Positions 1-9,062 are shown, counted from the stretch's first letter. The stretch is 64,000 nt of DNA from Mesorhizobium sp. B4-1-4 (GCF_006439395.2 NZ_CP083950.1:1054001-1118000); one strand, 5' to 3'. Notes: a model not told the origin generated them from the letters alone. Made by a program: numbers and translations.

Positions 1-257
1 GTGAAGGCACTGCGCACCAGCATTGGCCGTACGATCGGCGAGCGCACCGTGTCGACAAACAGCGCCCGCCCGCCGATCACCGCGCAAGCGCCGAGAACGG
101 TGATGCTGCGGAAGAACATGATCTGCCAGACCGTCAGGCCGGTGACCAGCAGCTTGATCGAGGCGTCCTGCGTCGAAAACAGCAAGTAGGCGGCGCCGGT
201 CAAAAGGATTCCGCCGAGAACCCTTTCGCGTGTTTCGAGAATAGCGATATCGGCCAT
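1..257 (-). CDS. DMT-superfamily (EamA-type) transporter, N-terminal part only
   Basis: Reading the minus strand from an ATG at 257 gives an open frame that runs off the window edge, about 85 residues. After a short polar start (MADIAILETRERVLGG) come two hydrophobic segments separated by DASIKLLVTG, then VWQIMFFRS. This pattern of a first helix followed by a conserved arginine at the start of the second is characteristic of EamA/RhaT drug-metabolite exporters. Only about a quarter of the expected 280-300 residues is visible. It lies 127 bp downstream of the S10 peptidase gene in the same orientation and could be co-transcribed with it. The substrate cannot be inferred. Confidence 0.75.
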   Translation of the reverse strand, partial: MADIAILETRERVLGGILLTGAAYLLFSTQDASIKLLVTGLTVWQIMFFRSITVLGACAVIGGRALFVDTVRSPIVRPMLVRSAF

Positions 258-384
258 GCGGCGTCGGACTGCTTGCGTGATGGCGGTTCCTGCCCCGTCG
301 GCTCCGCTGCCATCAGCTATACGGGCGAAAGCCTGCGCGGCGCTATTCCAGCGCCAGGCATGCGTTGGGGCAGCGCCAACGCGC

Positions 385-1896
385 TCACTGCGTGGCTTGA
401 TAGAGTTCCGAGGCCGCATCCTTCAGCGCCCGCCGGCCGTCCGGGCGCAAGTACATCATGTGCCCACCTTCGACAACATCGAGGCGAATGGGCTTGGTAT
501 CGGCAAGTGAGGGCAGCTGGCTTACCAGATAGCGTGAGGCCAGATAGGGTGTGACCAGGTCGGTATAGCCGTTGACGATCACGACGCCCAGCGATGGGTT
601 GAGCGCCCGCGCTCGCTGCAGATCGGTCATCACACCGGCATAACCCTGCCGCGAGGTGCCGTAATCCCAACTGCGGGTGATCTCCCCGTTGAGCAGCCGA
701 TAGCTGACGTCGGTGCGGAAATTCAGCTCGTCGCGGACATAGCCGACGAAAGCCGAAGTCAGCGCCGGCACGCTGCGGTCGAGCACCGGATCGGGGCCAG
801 CAATGCGAGCATTCTCGGGCGCGATGTCGGCCGTGCCGATCATGGCGTCATAGGGACTGAGCACTTTACCTCTGGCGCGGGCAAACTCCCTTGCGAACAG
901 GTCGGTCGGGATGCGCGCAAAATTCCGCTGCACGACATCGAGCGGCAGCCCGGTGATTTCCGCCACACGCTTGCTCGCAACTCGCCCGCCTTCCTCCAGT
1001 CCGCTCGCAATCGCGGTGAGATAGTCGCCCAATGCATATCGCTCGATCTCGGCGAGCTTGGCCCGCAGCGCCTCGCCGGCAACGCCGTCGGCACTCAGCC
1101 GTGCCGCCGCCAGCGAAGGCAGTTCGAGCGCCCAATGCAGCGGCTCGAACTGGTCGGGTAGCACCAGCATGAATTCCAGCGCCGGCGAGATCAGCACGAT
1201 GCCGCTCGGGCCGACACCGATGTCTTCCTGCAGGGTCCGTGCCAGCAGTGCCGCCCGGAACCCGCCATAACTTTCCCCGGCGAGGAACAGCGGCGATCCC
1301 GTGCGGCCGTTCTGCGCGAGATACAGCCGGATGAAAGCGCCCATCGAACTGGCATCCTGATTGACACCCCAGAAATCATGCGTGTCCTGGCCCGGTGCTT
1401 CACGGCTGTAGCCGGTTCCGACCGGATCGACGAAGACGAGGTCGGTCATGTCGAGCCAACTGTCCGGATTGTCGATCAGCTTTTGCGGCGGGGGCAGGAA
1501 TTCGCCACCGGCGCCGGTTGCGATTATGCGCGGGCCGAGCGCGCCGATATGCAGATAAGCGGAAGCTGCTCCCGGGCCGCCATTGAACACGAAAGTGATG
1601 GGGCGTCTTGGCTCCTTCACCGGGCTCGCCGGCGGCTGCAGCACATAGGCGACATAGAACATCTCCGCCGTGACGTCGCCCTTGCCGGAACGCAGCGACA
1701 GCGTGCCGGCCTTTGCCTGATAGTCGAGCTTGCGTCCGGCTAGCGTGATCGAATGATTGGTAGTCTGCGGCTGCGGCAGCAGCGACAGCACCCCGCCTGT
1801 GGGTACCGGCCGCTCGGTGGTCTCGGCAAGCACGGGCTGCGCAAAGGCGGCAAGCATCAAAACGATGAGAGGGACCAGTTTCAGTTTGAGCGGCAT
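385..1896 (-). CDS. Exported serine carboxypeptidase (peptidase family S10)
   Basis: A 503-residue protein with a clear N-terminal signal peptide (hydrophobic core at about 7-20, cleavage after VLA at 22-24). Family S10 landmarks occur in order: NGGPG at 105-109 (oxyanion region), DPVGTGYS at 157-164 and the nucleophile elbow GESYGG at 207-212 with Ser209. Near the C terminus are VNGYTDLVTPY, supplying the catalytic Asp, and EGGHMMYLRPDGR, supplying the His. S10 enzymes remove C-terminal residues from peptides, usually at acidic pH. Because of the leader a periplasmic or secreted location is inferred. The start at 1896 is supported by the signal peptide directly after it. Length and motif order look complete. 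Confidence 0.9.
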   Translation of the reverse strand: MPLKLKLVPLIVLMLAAFAQPVLAETTERPVPTGGVLSLLPQPQTTNHSITLAGRKLDYQAKAGTLSLRSGKGDVTAEMFYVAYVLQPPASPVKEPRRPITFVFNGGPGAASAYLHIGALGPRIIATGAGGEFLPPPQKLIDNPDSWLDMTDLVFVDPVGTGYSREAPGQDTHDFWGVNQDASSMGAFIRLYLAQNGRTGSPLFLAGESYGGFRAALLARTLQEDIGVGPSGIVLISPALEFMLVLPDQFEPLHWALELPSLAAARLSADGVAGEALRAKLAEIERYALGDYLTAIASGLEEGGRVASKRVAEITGLPLDVVQRNFARIPTDLFAREFARARGKVLSPYDAMIGTADIAPENARIAGPDPVLDRSVPALTSAFVGYVRDELNFRTDVSYRLLNGEITRSWDYGTSRQGYAGVMTDLQRARALNPSLGVVIVNGYTDLVTPYLASRYLVSQLPSLADTKPIRLDVVEGGHMMYLRPDGRRALKDAASELYQATQ

Positions 1897-2076
1897 GGTG
1901 CCTCCGCGAGAACGACTGCCGCATAGGTATGTCTGGGGCGGTCGAAGTCAAAGGAAACGTCGAGTCAGTGGTTCGGCACAATTACCGCCGCGTTCCTTCG
2001 CCAGCATGTCCCAGGATTTGCACATGCCTCGCAAGACAATGCTATCAACGCGAAAAGACCCCGAAAGGAATGGAAA

Positions 2077-2583
2077 ATGGACGCCACCGCACTCAAGGCC
2101 ATGCAGGCACCGCTCAAGGAGGTCTACCGCGACGATGCTTCGCGTGCGTTGATCACGCTGAAGGCCCGGGGCAGCCTCGACGACCAGTCGATCGCCTGCA
2201 AGGTGGAGACGGGCAGGGCGCTGGCAATCGCCGGCCTGCATCCGGCAACGGGAGGCTCAGGGCTTGAGCTCTGCTCCGGCGACATGCTGCTCGAAGCCCT
2301 GGTGGCCTGCGCCGGGGTAACGCTGAAGGCGGTGGCGACGGCGCTCGAGTTCAAGCTCGGCACCGCCACGGTGGAAGCCGAAGGGGATCTTGATTTTCGC
2401 GGCACGCTCGGTGTCGCCAAGGACGCACCGGTCGGTTTTCGTGCCATCCGGCTCAATTTCAATCTCGACACGAATGAAACGCAGGAGCGTATCGACTCAC
2501 TGCTGAAACTGACCGAGCGCTATTGCGTGGTGTTCCAAACCATCAATCAGAAGCCGGAACTGATGGTGACGGCCCAGCGCTGA
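2077..2583 (+). CDS. OsmC/Ohr-family protein
   Basis: A 168-residue protein with the OsmC-fold pattern: an N-terminal beta-rich half, then a helix LLEALVACAGVTLKAVA carrying Cys78, and a second conserved Cys150 in LTERYCVVFQTI. In OsmC/Ohr proteins two such cysteines form the peroxidatic pair that reduces organic hydroperoxides; whether this member is a peroxidase or one of the uncharacterised YhfA-type relatives cannot be settled by eye. An extra Cys66 in LELCSGDM precedes the helix. The gene is preceded by GAAAGGAATGGAAA, giving a good ribosome site just before the ATG at 2077. The IS element begins immediately downstream. Confidence 0.82.
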   Translation: MDATALKAMQAPLKEVYRDDASRALITLKARGSLDDQSIACKVETGRALAIAGLHPATGGSGLELCSGDMLLEALVACAGVTLKAVATALEFKLGTATVEAEGDLDFRGTLGVAKDAPVGFRAIRLNFNLDTNETQERIDSLLKLTERYCVVFQTINQKPELMVTAQR

Positions 2584-2597
2584 TGAACCCCCCTCGA

Positions 2598-2617
2598 GGG
2601 CATATGCGCTAAGATAG
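2598..2617 (+). repeat. Left terminal inverted repeat of the IS element
   Basis: The 20-bp sequence matches the reverse complement of 3911-3930 at 19 of 20 positions (mismatch at the eighth base). It lies 15 bp after the OsmC stop codon. Confidence 0.85.
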
Positions 2618-2785
2618 CTTTGGCATGGCTTGAAACTTACGTTTTCGTGGTGGCTCGCGCCAACGATATCGCAAGGCATGGAGATTCTGGCGCAGGATTG
2701 CCAAGGGCGGTTGTGTAAAAATCGCTGCGATCAGGGAGGCGACGATCTGGCGGGTGGCGCGCCACAGTAGCGGGGCGCCCGTCGC

Positions 2786-3870
2786 TCAAGGGGGAGAGAC
2801 ACCAAACTCCTGCGAGAGGGGTTCGGTCACAAGCGCGATGAGGAAGTGGGCAAGAATCCAGGGCTTTGCGATCCTTGGGTCTTTGGCGGGGGGCGCGCGC
2901 AGCCCGATCAAGCTCTTCAGGCGCTTGAAGGCGAGCTCGATACGCCAGCGCATACGATAGAGCTTGAGAACCGTGCCGGCGGGGAACTCCTCCTGGCCAA
3001 GCGAGGTCACAAGGATCACGAAGCCAGCAGCAATCAGCGTCTCCGGTCGAACCTGATTGCCCTTGGCCTTGGCTTCCTTGTTGATTTTGCGCCGCGCTTC
3101 TTGCGCCGCGGCTTCGGATTTGCGCAAGGCGATCAGGCGCATCTTCACAGGCTCACCCTTTTTGAGGCCCAGCCGGACAGGCATTTCGAAGACCTCCTCG
3201 CGGCAGCTCTCCAGGTGGCCGATGAGATCGAACGCCTCGCCGTTGGCGTCGAGCCATCGCACATTCTTCCACGCGCGCGCGCACGACAAACGTCGCCGCC
3301 TTGCGCCATGACCTTTGCGATCCGGTCGGCCTGCAGATAGGCGCGGTCGCCGATGCGGATCTCGCCCGCTATCACCGGCACGCGGTCGATCAGCTCGGCC
3401 TCGCTCTGGTCGGTGATCTCGATGAAATCGAACTGCTCGCGCTCAAGCTCGAAGGCGCAGTGCATACGCCAAAGGCCATTGTTCTTCTTCTCATGCACAC
3501 CGGCCTTGGCAACCGCCGTCGCATCGAGGATGCGGATCAGCCGGCCTTTGGCCAAACCTGCCTCCTCGCGCTTCAAAAGATGCCCGATCAAATGCTGCAG
3601 CCACGGCCCTGCATTGCGCAACCGGCCGAGCAACGCCACGTCCGAGATGTCGGCGATCCCGCTCGCCGCCGCCCAGGCCACGATGCCCCGCATGCCCACC
3701 TTGCCAAGGCAGTAAGCCAGTGTCAGGCGCAACAGATCGCTCGCCGACCTGATGCCGCGCGGTCGCAGGAACGCCTTCGTCTCGCGCGCACTTCCTGCGA
3801 TCAACTCTTCGCCGCCGAGAAGCTCAATCGTCTCGGCCCAGCCGTCATCAACAAGCGATTCGTGTGTCAT
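2786..3870 (-). pseudogene. IS4-family transposase, disrupted by a frameshift
   Basis: Two overlapping minus-strand frames together make one transposase. The upstream part (from 3870, MTHESLVDDGW) covers the N-terminal domain and the first catalytic Asp region (RILDATAVAKAG) and IGDRAYL, ending in nonsense after GDVCRARA. The downstream part begins around 3289 (WKNVRWLDANGEAFDLI) and carries a perfect IS4 signature Y-x2-R-x3-E-x6-K in YRMRWRIELAFKRLK. The frames change within an alternating CG tract at about 3272-3290, as expected from a small indel. IS4 elements are not known to rely on programmed frameshifting, so the copy is judged inactive unless the indel is a sequencing error. Confidence 0.85.
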
Positions 3871-3910
3871 CCCCAGCGTAGAATCACAACCGATTCCGCG
3901 CCGCAATACC

Positions 3911-3930
3911 CTATCTTAGCGCTTATGCCC
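3911..3930 (-). repeat. Right terminal inverted repeat of the IS element
   Basis: The reverse complement of this segment matches the left terminal repeat at 19 of 20 bases. It lies 41 bp upstream of the transposase start. Confidence 0.85.
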
Positions 3931-3972
3931 TTGCGGGGGGAGATGGCCGCGAAGCGGCCAGAGGGGGTCGGT
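3931..3972 (+). repeat. REP-type intergenic palindrome (copy C, interrupted by the IS)
   Basis: A G-rich head (GCGGGGGGAGATGG) is followed by GCCGCGAAGCGGC and CAGAGGGGGTCGG. It matches the right half of the repeats at 9110-9157: G-run, GAGAT, a small GC palindrome, then CAGAGGGGG. Its left half seems to have been separated by the IS insertion. Confidence 0.6.
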
Positions 3973-4031
3973 TCGACCGGACGCGACTTCCTGATGAATA
4001 AAGGAGGCCGGCGCTTCATGCGCGGCGACCT

Positions 4032-4070
4032 CCTCTGCCTGCCGGCCGTCTCCACCTCAAGGGGGAGATT
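4032..4070 (-). repeat. REP-type intergenic palindrome (copy D)
   Basis: On the minus strand this reads AATCTCCCCCTTGAGG, then TGGAGACGGCCGGCAGGCAGAGG. It is very close to the copy at 9110-9157 and opposite in orientation to copy C. It sits directly after the stop codon (minus strand) of the small protein at 4076, where it could act as a transcript-end hairpin. Confidence 0.7.
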
Positions 4071-4075
4071 AAGCT

Positions 4076-4294
4076 TTACTGGGCTGACGGCTGTTCGGCA
4101 TCGCCCTCGTCGGTGAAGGGCGAGGCACTCGGCACGCATTGGATAGACCAGCCGGTCGGTGTCGGCTGCTTCTGATATTCGGTGATGGCGGCGGTGCATT
4201 GTTCACGCTTGTCGAAGGTGCTGGGCAGCACCACCATGCCACCCTGCGGGCCGGCGATTACCAGATACCAGACCAACGCTGCGGTCGAAGCCAT
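4076..4294 (-). CDS. Small protein of unknown function, possible signal anchor
   Basis: A 72-residue frame begins MASTAALVWYLVIAG, a short hydrophobic N terminus that could be a signal peptide or membrane anchor. A polar body follows with FDKREQCTAAITEYQKQP and WSIQCVPS, containing two cysteines about 20 residues apart. This layout resembles short exported rhizobial proteins with one disulfide, but no family is recognised. The frame ends in TAA against a REP repeat. No long competing frame exists on either strand here. The 169-bp gap upstream to the SDR gene shows nothing else. Confidence 0.55.
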   Translation of the reverse strand: MASTAALVWYLVIAGPQGGMVVLPSTFDKREQCTAAITEYQKQPTPTGWSIQCVPSASPFTDEGDAEQPSAQ

Positions 4295-4463
4295 GGGAAT
4301 TTCCTTGTTCTGCCCAGCTCGGGCGCTTGTTGTGGGAGTCGCTACGATTCTACCAACTCCGCGGAAATGACGAAAGCATGACCGCGGCGCGGCCTTTCCA
4401 CCTTAAATCACAGCCGCGTGATGATCCGGCGGATTTCTGAAACCAGCGTCTTGCAGCCCTTGG

Positions 4464-5204
4464 TTATTCCGGCTGCTTATAAGCGACGAAGCGGTTGTGC
4501 TTGGCTTGGAAGATCAGCCCGGTTTCCTTCAAGTCGGGGCTGGCCAGCGGCACGATGCGCTTGGCGATCTCTGAAGGATGCGGCAGCGTCTCCGGATCCT
4601 CACCGGGGACGGCCTGGGCTCGCATCGCGGTGCGGGTGGCGCCTGGATCGGCGGCGTTGACTCGCAACGGCAGGCTTTGCGTCTCATGCGCCCAGGAGCG
4701 CATCATGGTTTCGACCGCCGCCTTCGACGCTGCGTAAGGCGCCCAGAAGGCGCGCGCCGAATGCGCGGTATTGGAAGAAAGAATGATGGCCCTGCCGGCA
4801 TCCGAGAGCCGCAGCAGAGGGTCGACCGAGCGGATCAGCCGCCAGGTCGAGGTCACGTTGATGGTTATCACTTTTTCGAAGGTCTTGGCCTCGACATGGC
4901 CGATCGGCGAGATGACGCCGAGCACGCCGGCATTGGCGACGAGGATGTCGAGCTTGCCCCAGCGCTCGTGGATGGCGCCGCCCAGCCGGTCGATGCCGGC
5001 CATGTCGGCGAGGTCGAGCGGCACCAGCGTTGCCTGGCCGCCGCCTGCCTTGATCTGATCGTCGAGCTCTTCCAGTCCGCCAACGGTGCGCGCAACCGCA
5101 ATCACATGGGCACCGGCGGCCGCCAGTTCCCTGGCGATGAAATAGCCTATGCCGCGCGAGGCGCCGGTGACGACCGCGACGCGGCCGGTAAGGTCGAGGG
5201 TCAT
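4464..5204 (-). CDS. Short-chain dehydrogenase/reductase (SDR)
   Basis: A 246-residue classical SDR. The N-terminal Rossmann motif TGASRGIG is at 13-20, NAG at 91-93, SS at 143-144, and the catalytic YxxxK is Tyr157-Lys161 (YAASK). The start was placed at 5204 (MTLDLTGRVAVVTG) rather than 15 codons upstream, because SDRs begin just before the first beta strand. It is the last gene of a minus-strand run radA-cvpA-purF-SDR, 47 bp after purF. It probably reduces or oxidises a small alcohol/ketone with NAD(P)H; the substrate is unknown. The C terminus AKHNRFVAYKQPE is normal for length. Confidence 0.85.
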   Translation of the reverse strand: MTLDLTGRVAVVTGASRGIGYFIARELAAAGAHVIAVARTVGGLEELDDQIKAGGGQATLVPLDLADMAGIDRLGGAIHERWGKLDILVANAGVLGVISPIGHVEAKTFEKVITINVTSTWRLIRSVDPLLRLSDAGRAIILSSNTAHSARAFWAPYAASKAAVETMMRSWAHETQSLPLRVNAADPGATRTAMRAQAVPGEDPETLPHPSEIAKRIVPLASPDLKETGLIFQAKHNRFVAYKQPE

Positions 5205-5251
5205 GCGATGGATTCCGGAAGTCTGGCTGGGCTGATGATGGTCCGGCAATC

Positions 5252-6721
5252 CTACGACCCGCTCGTCGCCAGCAGTGACAGGGTGCGCACATTGTCGTGG
5301 CCTTCGAAGTCGAGCAGGCGGGTCGGATACTGGCCGGTGAAGCAGGCATCGCAGAATTGCGGCTGCTCACTGTCGCGGCCGGCCTCGCCGACGGCGCGGT
5401 AGAGGCCGTCGATCGACAGGAAGCCGAGTGAATCGACGCGGATGAATTCAGCCATTTCCTGCACGGACATGCGCGAAGCCAGAAGCTTCGACTTCTCCGG
5501 CGTGTCGACGCCGTAGAAGCAGGAGGCGCTGGTCGGCGGCGAGGCGATGCGCATATGCACCTCCTTGGCGCCGGCGTCACGAACCATCTGCACGATCTTC
5601 TGGCTGGTGGTGCCGCGCACGATCGAATCGTCGACCAGAACCACGCGCTTGCCCTCGATCATGCGGCGGTTGGCATTATGCTTCAGCTTGACGCCCATGT
5701 GGCGGATCGAATCGCCGGGCTGGATGAAGGTGCGGCCGACATAATGATTGCGGATGATGCCGAGTTCGAAGGGTATGCCCGCCGCCTGGCTGAAGCCGAT
5801 TGCCGCCGGTGTGCCGGAATCCGGCACCGGCACGACAATGTCGGCCTCGACAGGGTTTTCCTGCGCCAGTTCGGCACCGATGCGCTTGCGCACCTCGTAA
5901 ACGTTGCGGCCCTCGACCGAAGAGTCCGGCCGGGCGAAATAGACATATTCGAAGATGCAGAAGCGGGTCTTCTGCGGCTCGAACGGAAACAGGCTTTCAA
6001 TGCCCTTGGAGGTGATGACGACCATCTCGCCGGGTTTCAGGTCGCGCACGAAACGCGCGCCGATAATGTCGAGAGCGCAGGTTTCGGAGGCAAGAATCCA
6101 GGCGCCGTCGAGATCGCCCAGCACCAACGGGCGGATACCGAGTGGATCGCGGCAGCCGATCATCTTCTTGGCTGTCATCGCCACCAGCGAAAAAGCGCCC
6201 TCGACCTGCCGTACCGCATCGATGAAGCGCGAGTTGAGATCCCGTTCCTTGCTGGTCGCCACCAGATGCAGGAGCGTCTCAGTGTCGGAAGTGGAAGAGA
6301 AGATCGCGCCTTGCTTCTGCAATGCGCGCTGCACTGTCATGGCATTGGTCAAATTGCCGTTATGGGCGACGGCAAAGCCGCCATCGGCGAGTTCGGCGAA
6401 GAAGGGCTGAATGTTGCGCATGCCGGCGCCGCCGGTCGTGGCGTAGCGTGTGTGACCAATGGCCCGGTTGCCCTGCAGGCTGTCGATGACCCGTTGTTTG
6501 GTGAATGTGTCGCCGATCAGGCCAACATGGCGTTCGACATGGAACTGCGTGCCGTCATAGGAAACGATACCGGCCGCCTCCTGGCCGCGATGCTGCAGCG
6601 CGTGCAGGCCTAGCGTGACGATGGCCGCCGCGTCTTGCCGACCAAAAATGCCGAACACGCCGCATTCGTCATGGAAATGGTCGTCGGCCTCGGCGGAAAG
6701 CACGTCGTCTGCGTCTGCCAT
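5252..6721 (-). CDS. purF: Amidophosphoribosyltransferase
   Basis: PurF makes 5-phosphoribosylamine from PRPP and glutamine, the first committed step of purine synthesis in the cytosol. The 489-residue protein has a short acidic propeptide followed by DECGVFGIFG; Cys20 becomes the N-terminal nucleophile of the glutaminase after processing. The phosphoribosyltransferase domain shows the PRPP loop VVLVDDSIVRGTTS. The start at 6721 is supported by GGAG seven bases upstream; longer in-frame starts at 6745 and 6793 lack one. It follows cvpA by 105 bp, the arrangement also known in enterobacteria. Confidence 0.97.
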   Translation of the reverse strand: MADADDVLSAEADDHFHDECGVFGIFGRQDAAAIVTLGLHALQHRGQEAAGIVSYDGTQFHVERHVGLIGDTFTKQRVIDSLQGNRAIGHTRYATTGGAGMRNIQPFFAELADGGFAVAHNGNLTNAMTVQRALQKQGAIFSSTSDTETLLHLVATSKERDLNSRFIDAVRQVEGAFSLVAMTAKKMIGCRDPLGIRPLVLGDLDGAWILASETCALDIIGARFVRDLKPGEMVVITSKGIESLFPFEPQKTRFCIFEYVYFARPDSSVEGRNVYEVRKRIGAELAQENPVEADIVVPVPDSGTPAAIGFSQAAGIPFELGIIRNHYVGRTFIQPGDSIRHMGVKLKHNANRRMIEGKRVVLVDDSIVRGTTSQKIVQMVRDAGAKEVHMRIASPPTSASCFYGVDTPEKSKLLASRMSVQEMAEFIRVDSLGFLSIDGLYRAVGEAGRDSEQPQFCDACFTGQYPTRLLDFEGHDNVRTLSLLATSGS

Positions 6722-6826
6722 CTTAAGCTCCGCTAAAATCGCCATATAAGGCGCTCGCGCGTCGAAAGCAACGCACTGCCTGCAGCCCTTCACATGGTCG
6801 CGCGTTCTGGCGCCCCGTTTGGGGCG

Positions 6827-7501
6827 TCAGTTCGCCGGCGCTGCCGGCGCCGGCTTGGCCGTATTGTCCGCCGGGCCGGCGTCATTGTCGTCAGGAGCCG
6901 GCGCATTGGCATCGTCACCTGTTGTCGGCGCATCCGCCGCTGGCGCATCCGCCGCCGGTGCATCGGGCGCAGCCGGGGTCTCGGCGCCTGCTTTCGGGCT
7001 GAACTTCTTGAGGATTGCGTTTTCGGTGTCGGCTGGCAGCAGGTTCTCGATCTTGGCGCCTATCGATTCCAGCAAGGGCCGCGATTTGGCATCCGTGACC
7101 CAGGCTGGAGCTTTGGCGCCGGCCAGCCAGTTGAAGAACAAAAGTGCCACCGCCACCACCAGGATGCCGCGCGCGGCGCCATAGAGGAAGCCAAGTGTCC
7201 GGTCGAGCGCGCCGATCCGGGAATCGATGATCCAGTCGGCGAGCTTCATGGTGATGACCGAGACGACGATCAGCGCGATGATGAAGACGACGCCGGCGGA
7301 GGCCGCCATCGCGATCTTCTCATTTTCGATGTAGGGCTTCAGATAGGGCAGGACCGGTTTGTAGAAGAAGAAAGCCGCCGCCGCTGCCGCCGCCCACGAG
7401 ACGACCGACAGGACCTCGCGCGAGAAGCCGCGAACCATGGCGAGCATCGCCGAGACCAGGGTGAAGCCGACGAGAATTCCGTCAAGCAGCGTAATCGGCA
7501 T
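6827..7501 (-). CDS. cvpA: CvpA-family membrane protein
   Basis: A 224-residue protein whose first 150 residues form the four-helix CvpA core: VRGFSREVLSVVSW, a hydrophobic segment, GVVFIIALIVVSVITM and GFLYGAARGILVVAVALLFF. The last about 55 residues are a low-complexity Ala/Pro/Asp tail with DAPAADAPAADAP repeats, predicted disordered. CvpA is named for colicin V production; in other bacteria it affects envelope stress resistance, and the molecular activity is unknown. It sits between radA (47 bp upstream) and purF, suggesting co-transcription. Confidence 0.9.
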   Translation of the reverse strand: MPITLLDGILVGFTLVSAMLAMVRGFSREVLSVVSWAAAAAAAFFFYKPVLPYLKPYIENEKIAMAASAGVVFIIALIVVSVITMKLADWIIDSRIGALDRTLGFLYGAARGILVVAVALLFFNWLAGAKAPAWVTDAKSRPLLESIGAKIENLLPADTENAILKKFSPKAGAETPAAPDAPAADAPAADAPTTGDDANAPAPDDNDAGPADNTAKPAPAAPAN

Positions 7502-7548
7502 GTCTTTCGCCCCACTCCGATCTCTTTTTCACGGCTCGACGAGCCGTG

Positions 7549-8952
7549 TCACTCTTCATCGTCGGCGCGGCTGCGCCGCGAGCCGGCTATGCGCGCCACG
7601 AGGTCGGTAAGCTCGGTGGGCTGGAAAGCGCCGGCCCCGATCCCTCCAGCAAGTTCCTCGCTGCCCAAGGGCAGAACCGCGCTACCAAAACCCAGCTTTT
7701 CGGCTTCCTTGAGACGCTGTTGCGCATGCGCAACCGGCCTCACCGCGCCCGATAGGCTGATTTCGCCGAAATAGACGCAATCGGCGGGAAGGGCAAGACC
7801 GGTGAGCGAGGAAACCAGTGCTGCGGCGACCGCGAGATCGGCCGCCGGCTCGCTGATGCGGTAGCCGCCGGCGACATTGAGATAGACGTCGTGCTGGCCG
7901 AAGCGAACGCCGCAATGAGCCTCCAGCACCGCCAGCACCATCGACAGCCGCGCCCCGTCCCAGCCGACCACCGCCCGGCGCGGCGTGCCGAGCGAGGACG
8001 GCGCGACCAGCGCCTGGATCTCGACCAGAACGGGCCTTGTGCCCTCCATGCCGGCGAAAACGGCCGCACCGGGCGATTTCGCATGCCGCTCGCCAAGGAA
8101 CAGCTCCGATGGGTTGGAGACTTCGCGCAAGCCCTTGTCCGACATTTCGAAGACGCCGATCTCGTCGGTCGGCCCGAAGCGGTTCTTCACCGTGCGCAGG
8201 ATGCGGTAGTGGTGGCCGCCTTCGCCCTCGAAATAGAGCACGCCGTCGACCATGTGCTCGACCACGCGCGGGCCCGCGATCTGGCCTTCCTTGGTGACAT
8301 GGCCGACGAGAACGATCGCCGCACCCGTGGATTTGGCGTAACGGATCATCGCCTGGGCGGCGGCACGCACCTGCGTAACGGTGCCTGGCGCCGAATCGGC
8401 AAGATCGGTCCAAAGCGTCTGGATCGAATCGAGAATGACTAGGTCCGGCCGCTTGCCGTCGGCGATGGTGGCGAGGATATCCTCGACATTGGTTTCGGCC
8501 GCCAGCTCGACCGGCATGGACGCGACGCCGAGGCGCTGCGCGCGTAGCCTGATCTGCGCGACGGCTTCTTCGCCCGAGACATAGACGATGCGGTGGCCTC
8601 TCGAGGCAAGAGCGGCGGCAGCCTGGGTGAGCAGCGTCGACTTGCCGATGCCGGGATCACCGCCGACCAGCAGCGCCGAGCCGCGCACGAAACCGCCACC
8701 GGTGGCGCGGTCGAGTTCGCCAATGCCCGAGACGATGCGCGGCGCATCCTCTATATCGCCGGAAAGCGTCGTCAGCACCACCGCGCGGCCCTTGCGGGCA
8801 TTGCGTGTGTTGGCCGGCCCCGAGCCGATACCGCCGGACGTGCCTTCCTCGACCAGCGTGTTCCACTCGCCGCAGGCATCGCATTTGCCGGCCCAGCGCT
8901 GATGCACCGATCCGCAATTCTGGCAGATGAATTGAACGCGGGATTTGGCCAT
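7549..8952 (-). CDS. radA: DNA repair protein RadA
   Basis: A 467-residue RadA (Sms): an N-terminal C4 zinc finger with Cys10, Cys13, Cys24 and Cys27, a RecA-like ATPase with Walker A GGDPGIGKST at 97-106, and the RadA-specific KNRFG motif near 265 (VKNRFGPTDEIG). A C-terminal Lon-protease-like domain follows (GGYRISEPAADLAVAAAL). RadA drives branch migration and processing of recombination intermediates with RecA. The first gene of the radA-cvpA-purF-SDR run; a pair of REP repeats separates it from dnaB upstream. Confidence 0.97.
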   Translation of the reverse strand: MAKSRVQFICQNCGSVHQRWAGKCDACGEWNTLVEEGTSGGIGSGPANTRNARKGRAVVLTTLSGDIEDAPRIVSGIGELDRATGGGFVRGSALLVGGDPGIGKSTLLTQAAAALASRGHRIVYVSGEEAVAQIRLRAQRLGVASMPVELAAETNVEDILATIADGKRPDLVILDSIQTLWTDLADSAPGTVTQVRAAAQAMIRYAKSTGAAIVLVGHVTKEGQIAGPRVVEHMVDGVLYFEGEGGHHYRILRTVKNRFGPTDEIGVFEMSDKGLREVSNPSELFLGERHAKSPGAAVFAGMEGTRPVLVEIQALVAPSSLGTPRRAVVGWDGARLSMVLAVLEAHCGVRFGQHDVYLNVAGGYRISEPAADLAVAAALVSSLTGLALPADCVYFGEISLSGAVRPVAHAQQRLKEAEKLGFGSAVLPLGSEELAGGIGAGAFQPTELTDLVARIAGSRRSRADDEE

Positions 8953-8997
8953 CAGGCGCGGTCCGATTCGAACATCGCTGGATAGCTTGGCGGGACA

Positions 8998-9045
8998 GCG
9001 CTCCCCTCTGGCCTGCCGGCAATCTTCCCCTCGAGGGGGGAGATT
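8998..9045 (-). repeat. REP-type palindrome (copy A)
   Basis: The reverse complement reads AATCTCCCCCCTCGAGG, GGAAGATTGCCGGCAGG, CCAGAGGGGAGCGC. It is roughly 80% identical to copy B at 9110-9157 and in inverted orientation to it. It lies in the 231-bp gap between dnaB and radA. Confidence 0.85.
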
Positions 9046-9062
9046 GGATGTCGCGACGGCTT

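Larger units (their letters stand above)
2598..3930 (-). mobile_element. IS4-family insertion sequence, about 1.33 kb, transposase frameshifted
   Basis: Nearly perfect 20-bp terminal inverted repeats bound the element: 2598-2617 (GGGCATATGCGCTAAGATAG) and the reverse complement of 3911-3930, differing at one position. Similarity continues outward for another 10 bp with two mismatches, but those bases also belong to a REP palindrome, so the boundary is taken at the 20-mer. Between the repeats lies one transposase gene on the minus strand. No direct target duplication is visible. Joining the flanks gives CCCCCC-tcgattgc-GGGGGG, the head of a REP palindrome, so the element probably inserted into a REP. 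The 168 bp between the transposase stop and the left repeat are noncoding. Confidence 0.85.

Noticed and set aside
3272..3290. Programmed frameshifting in the IS transposase
   Set aside because: The site is an alternating CG tract, not a slippery A or T run followed by a pseudoknot, and IS4 elements normally have one frame.
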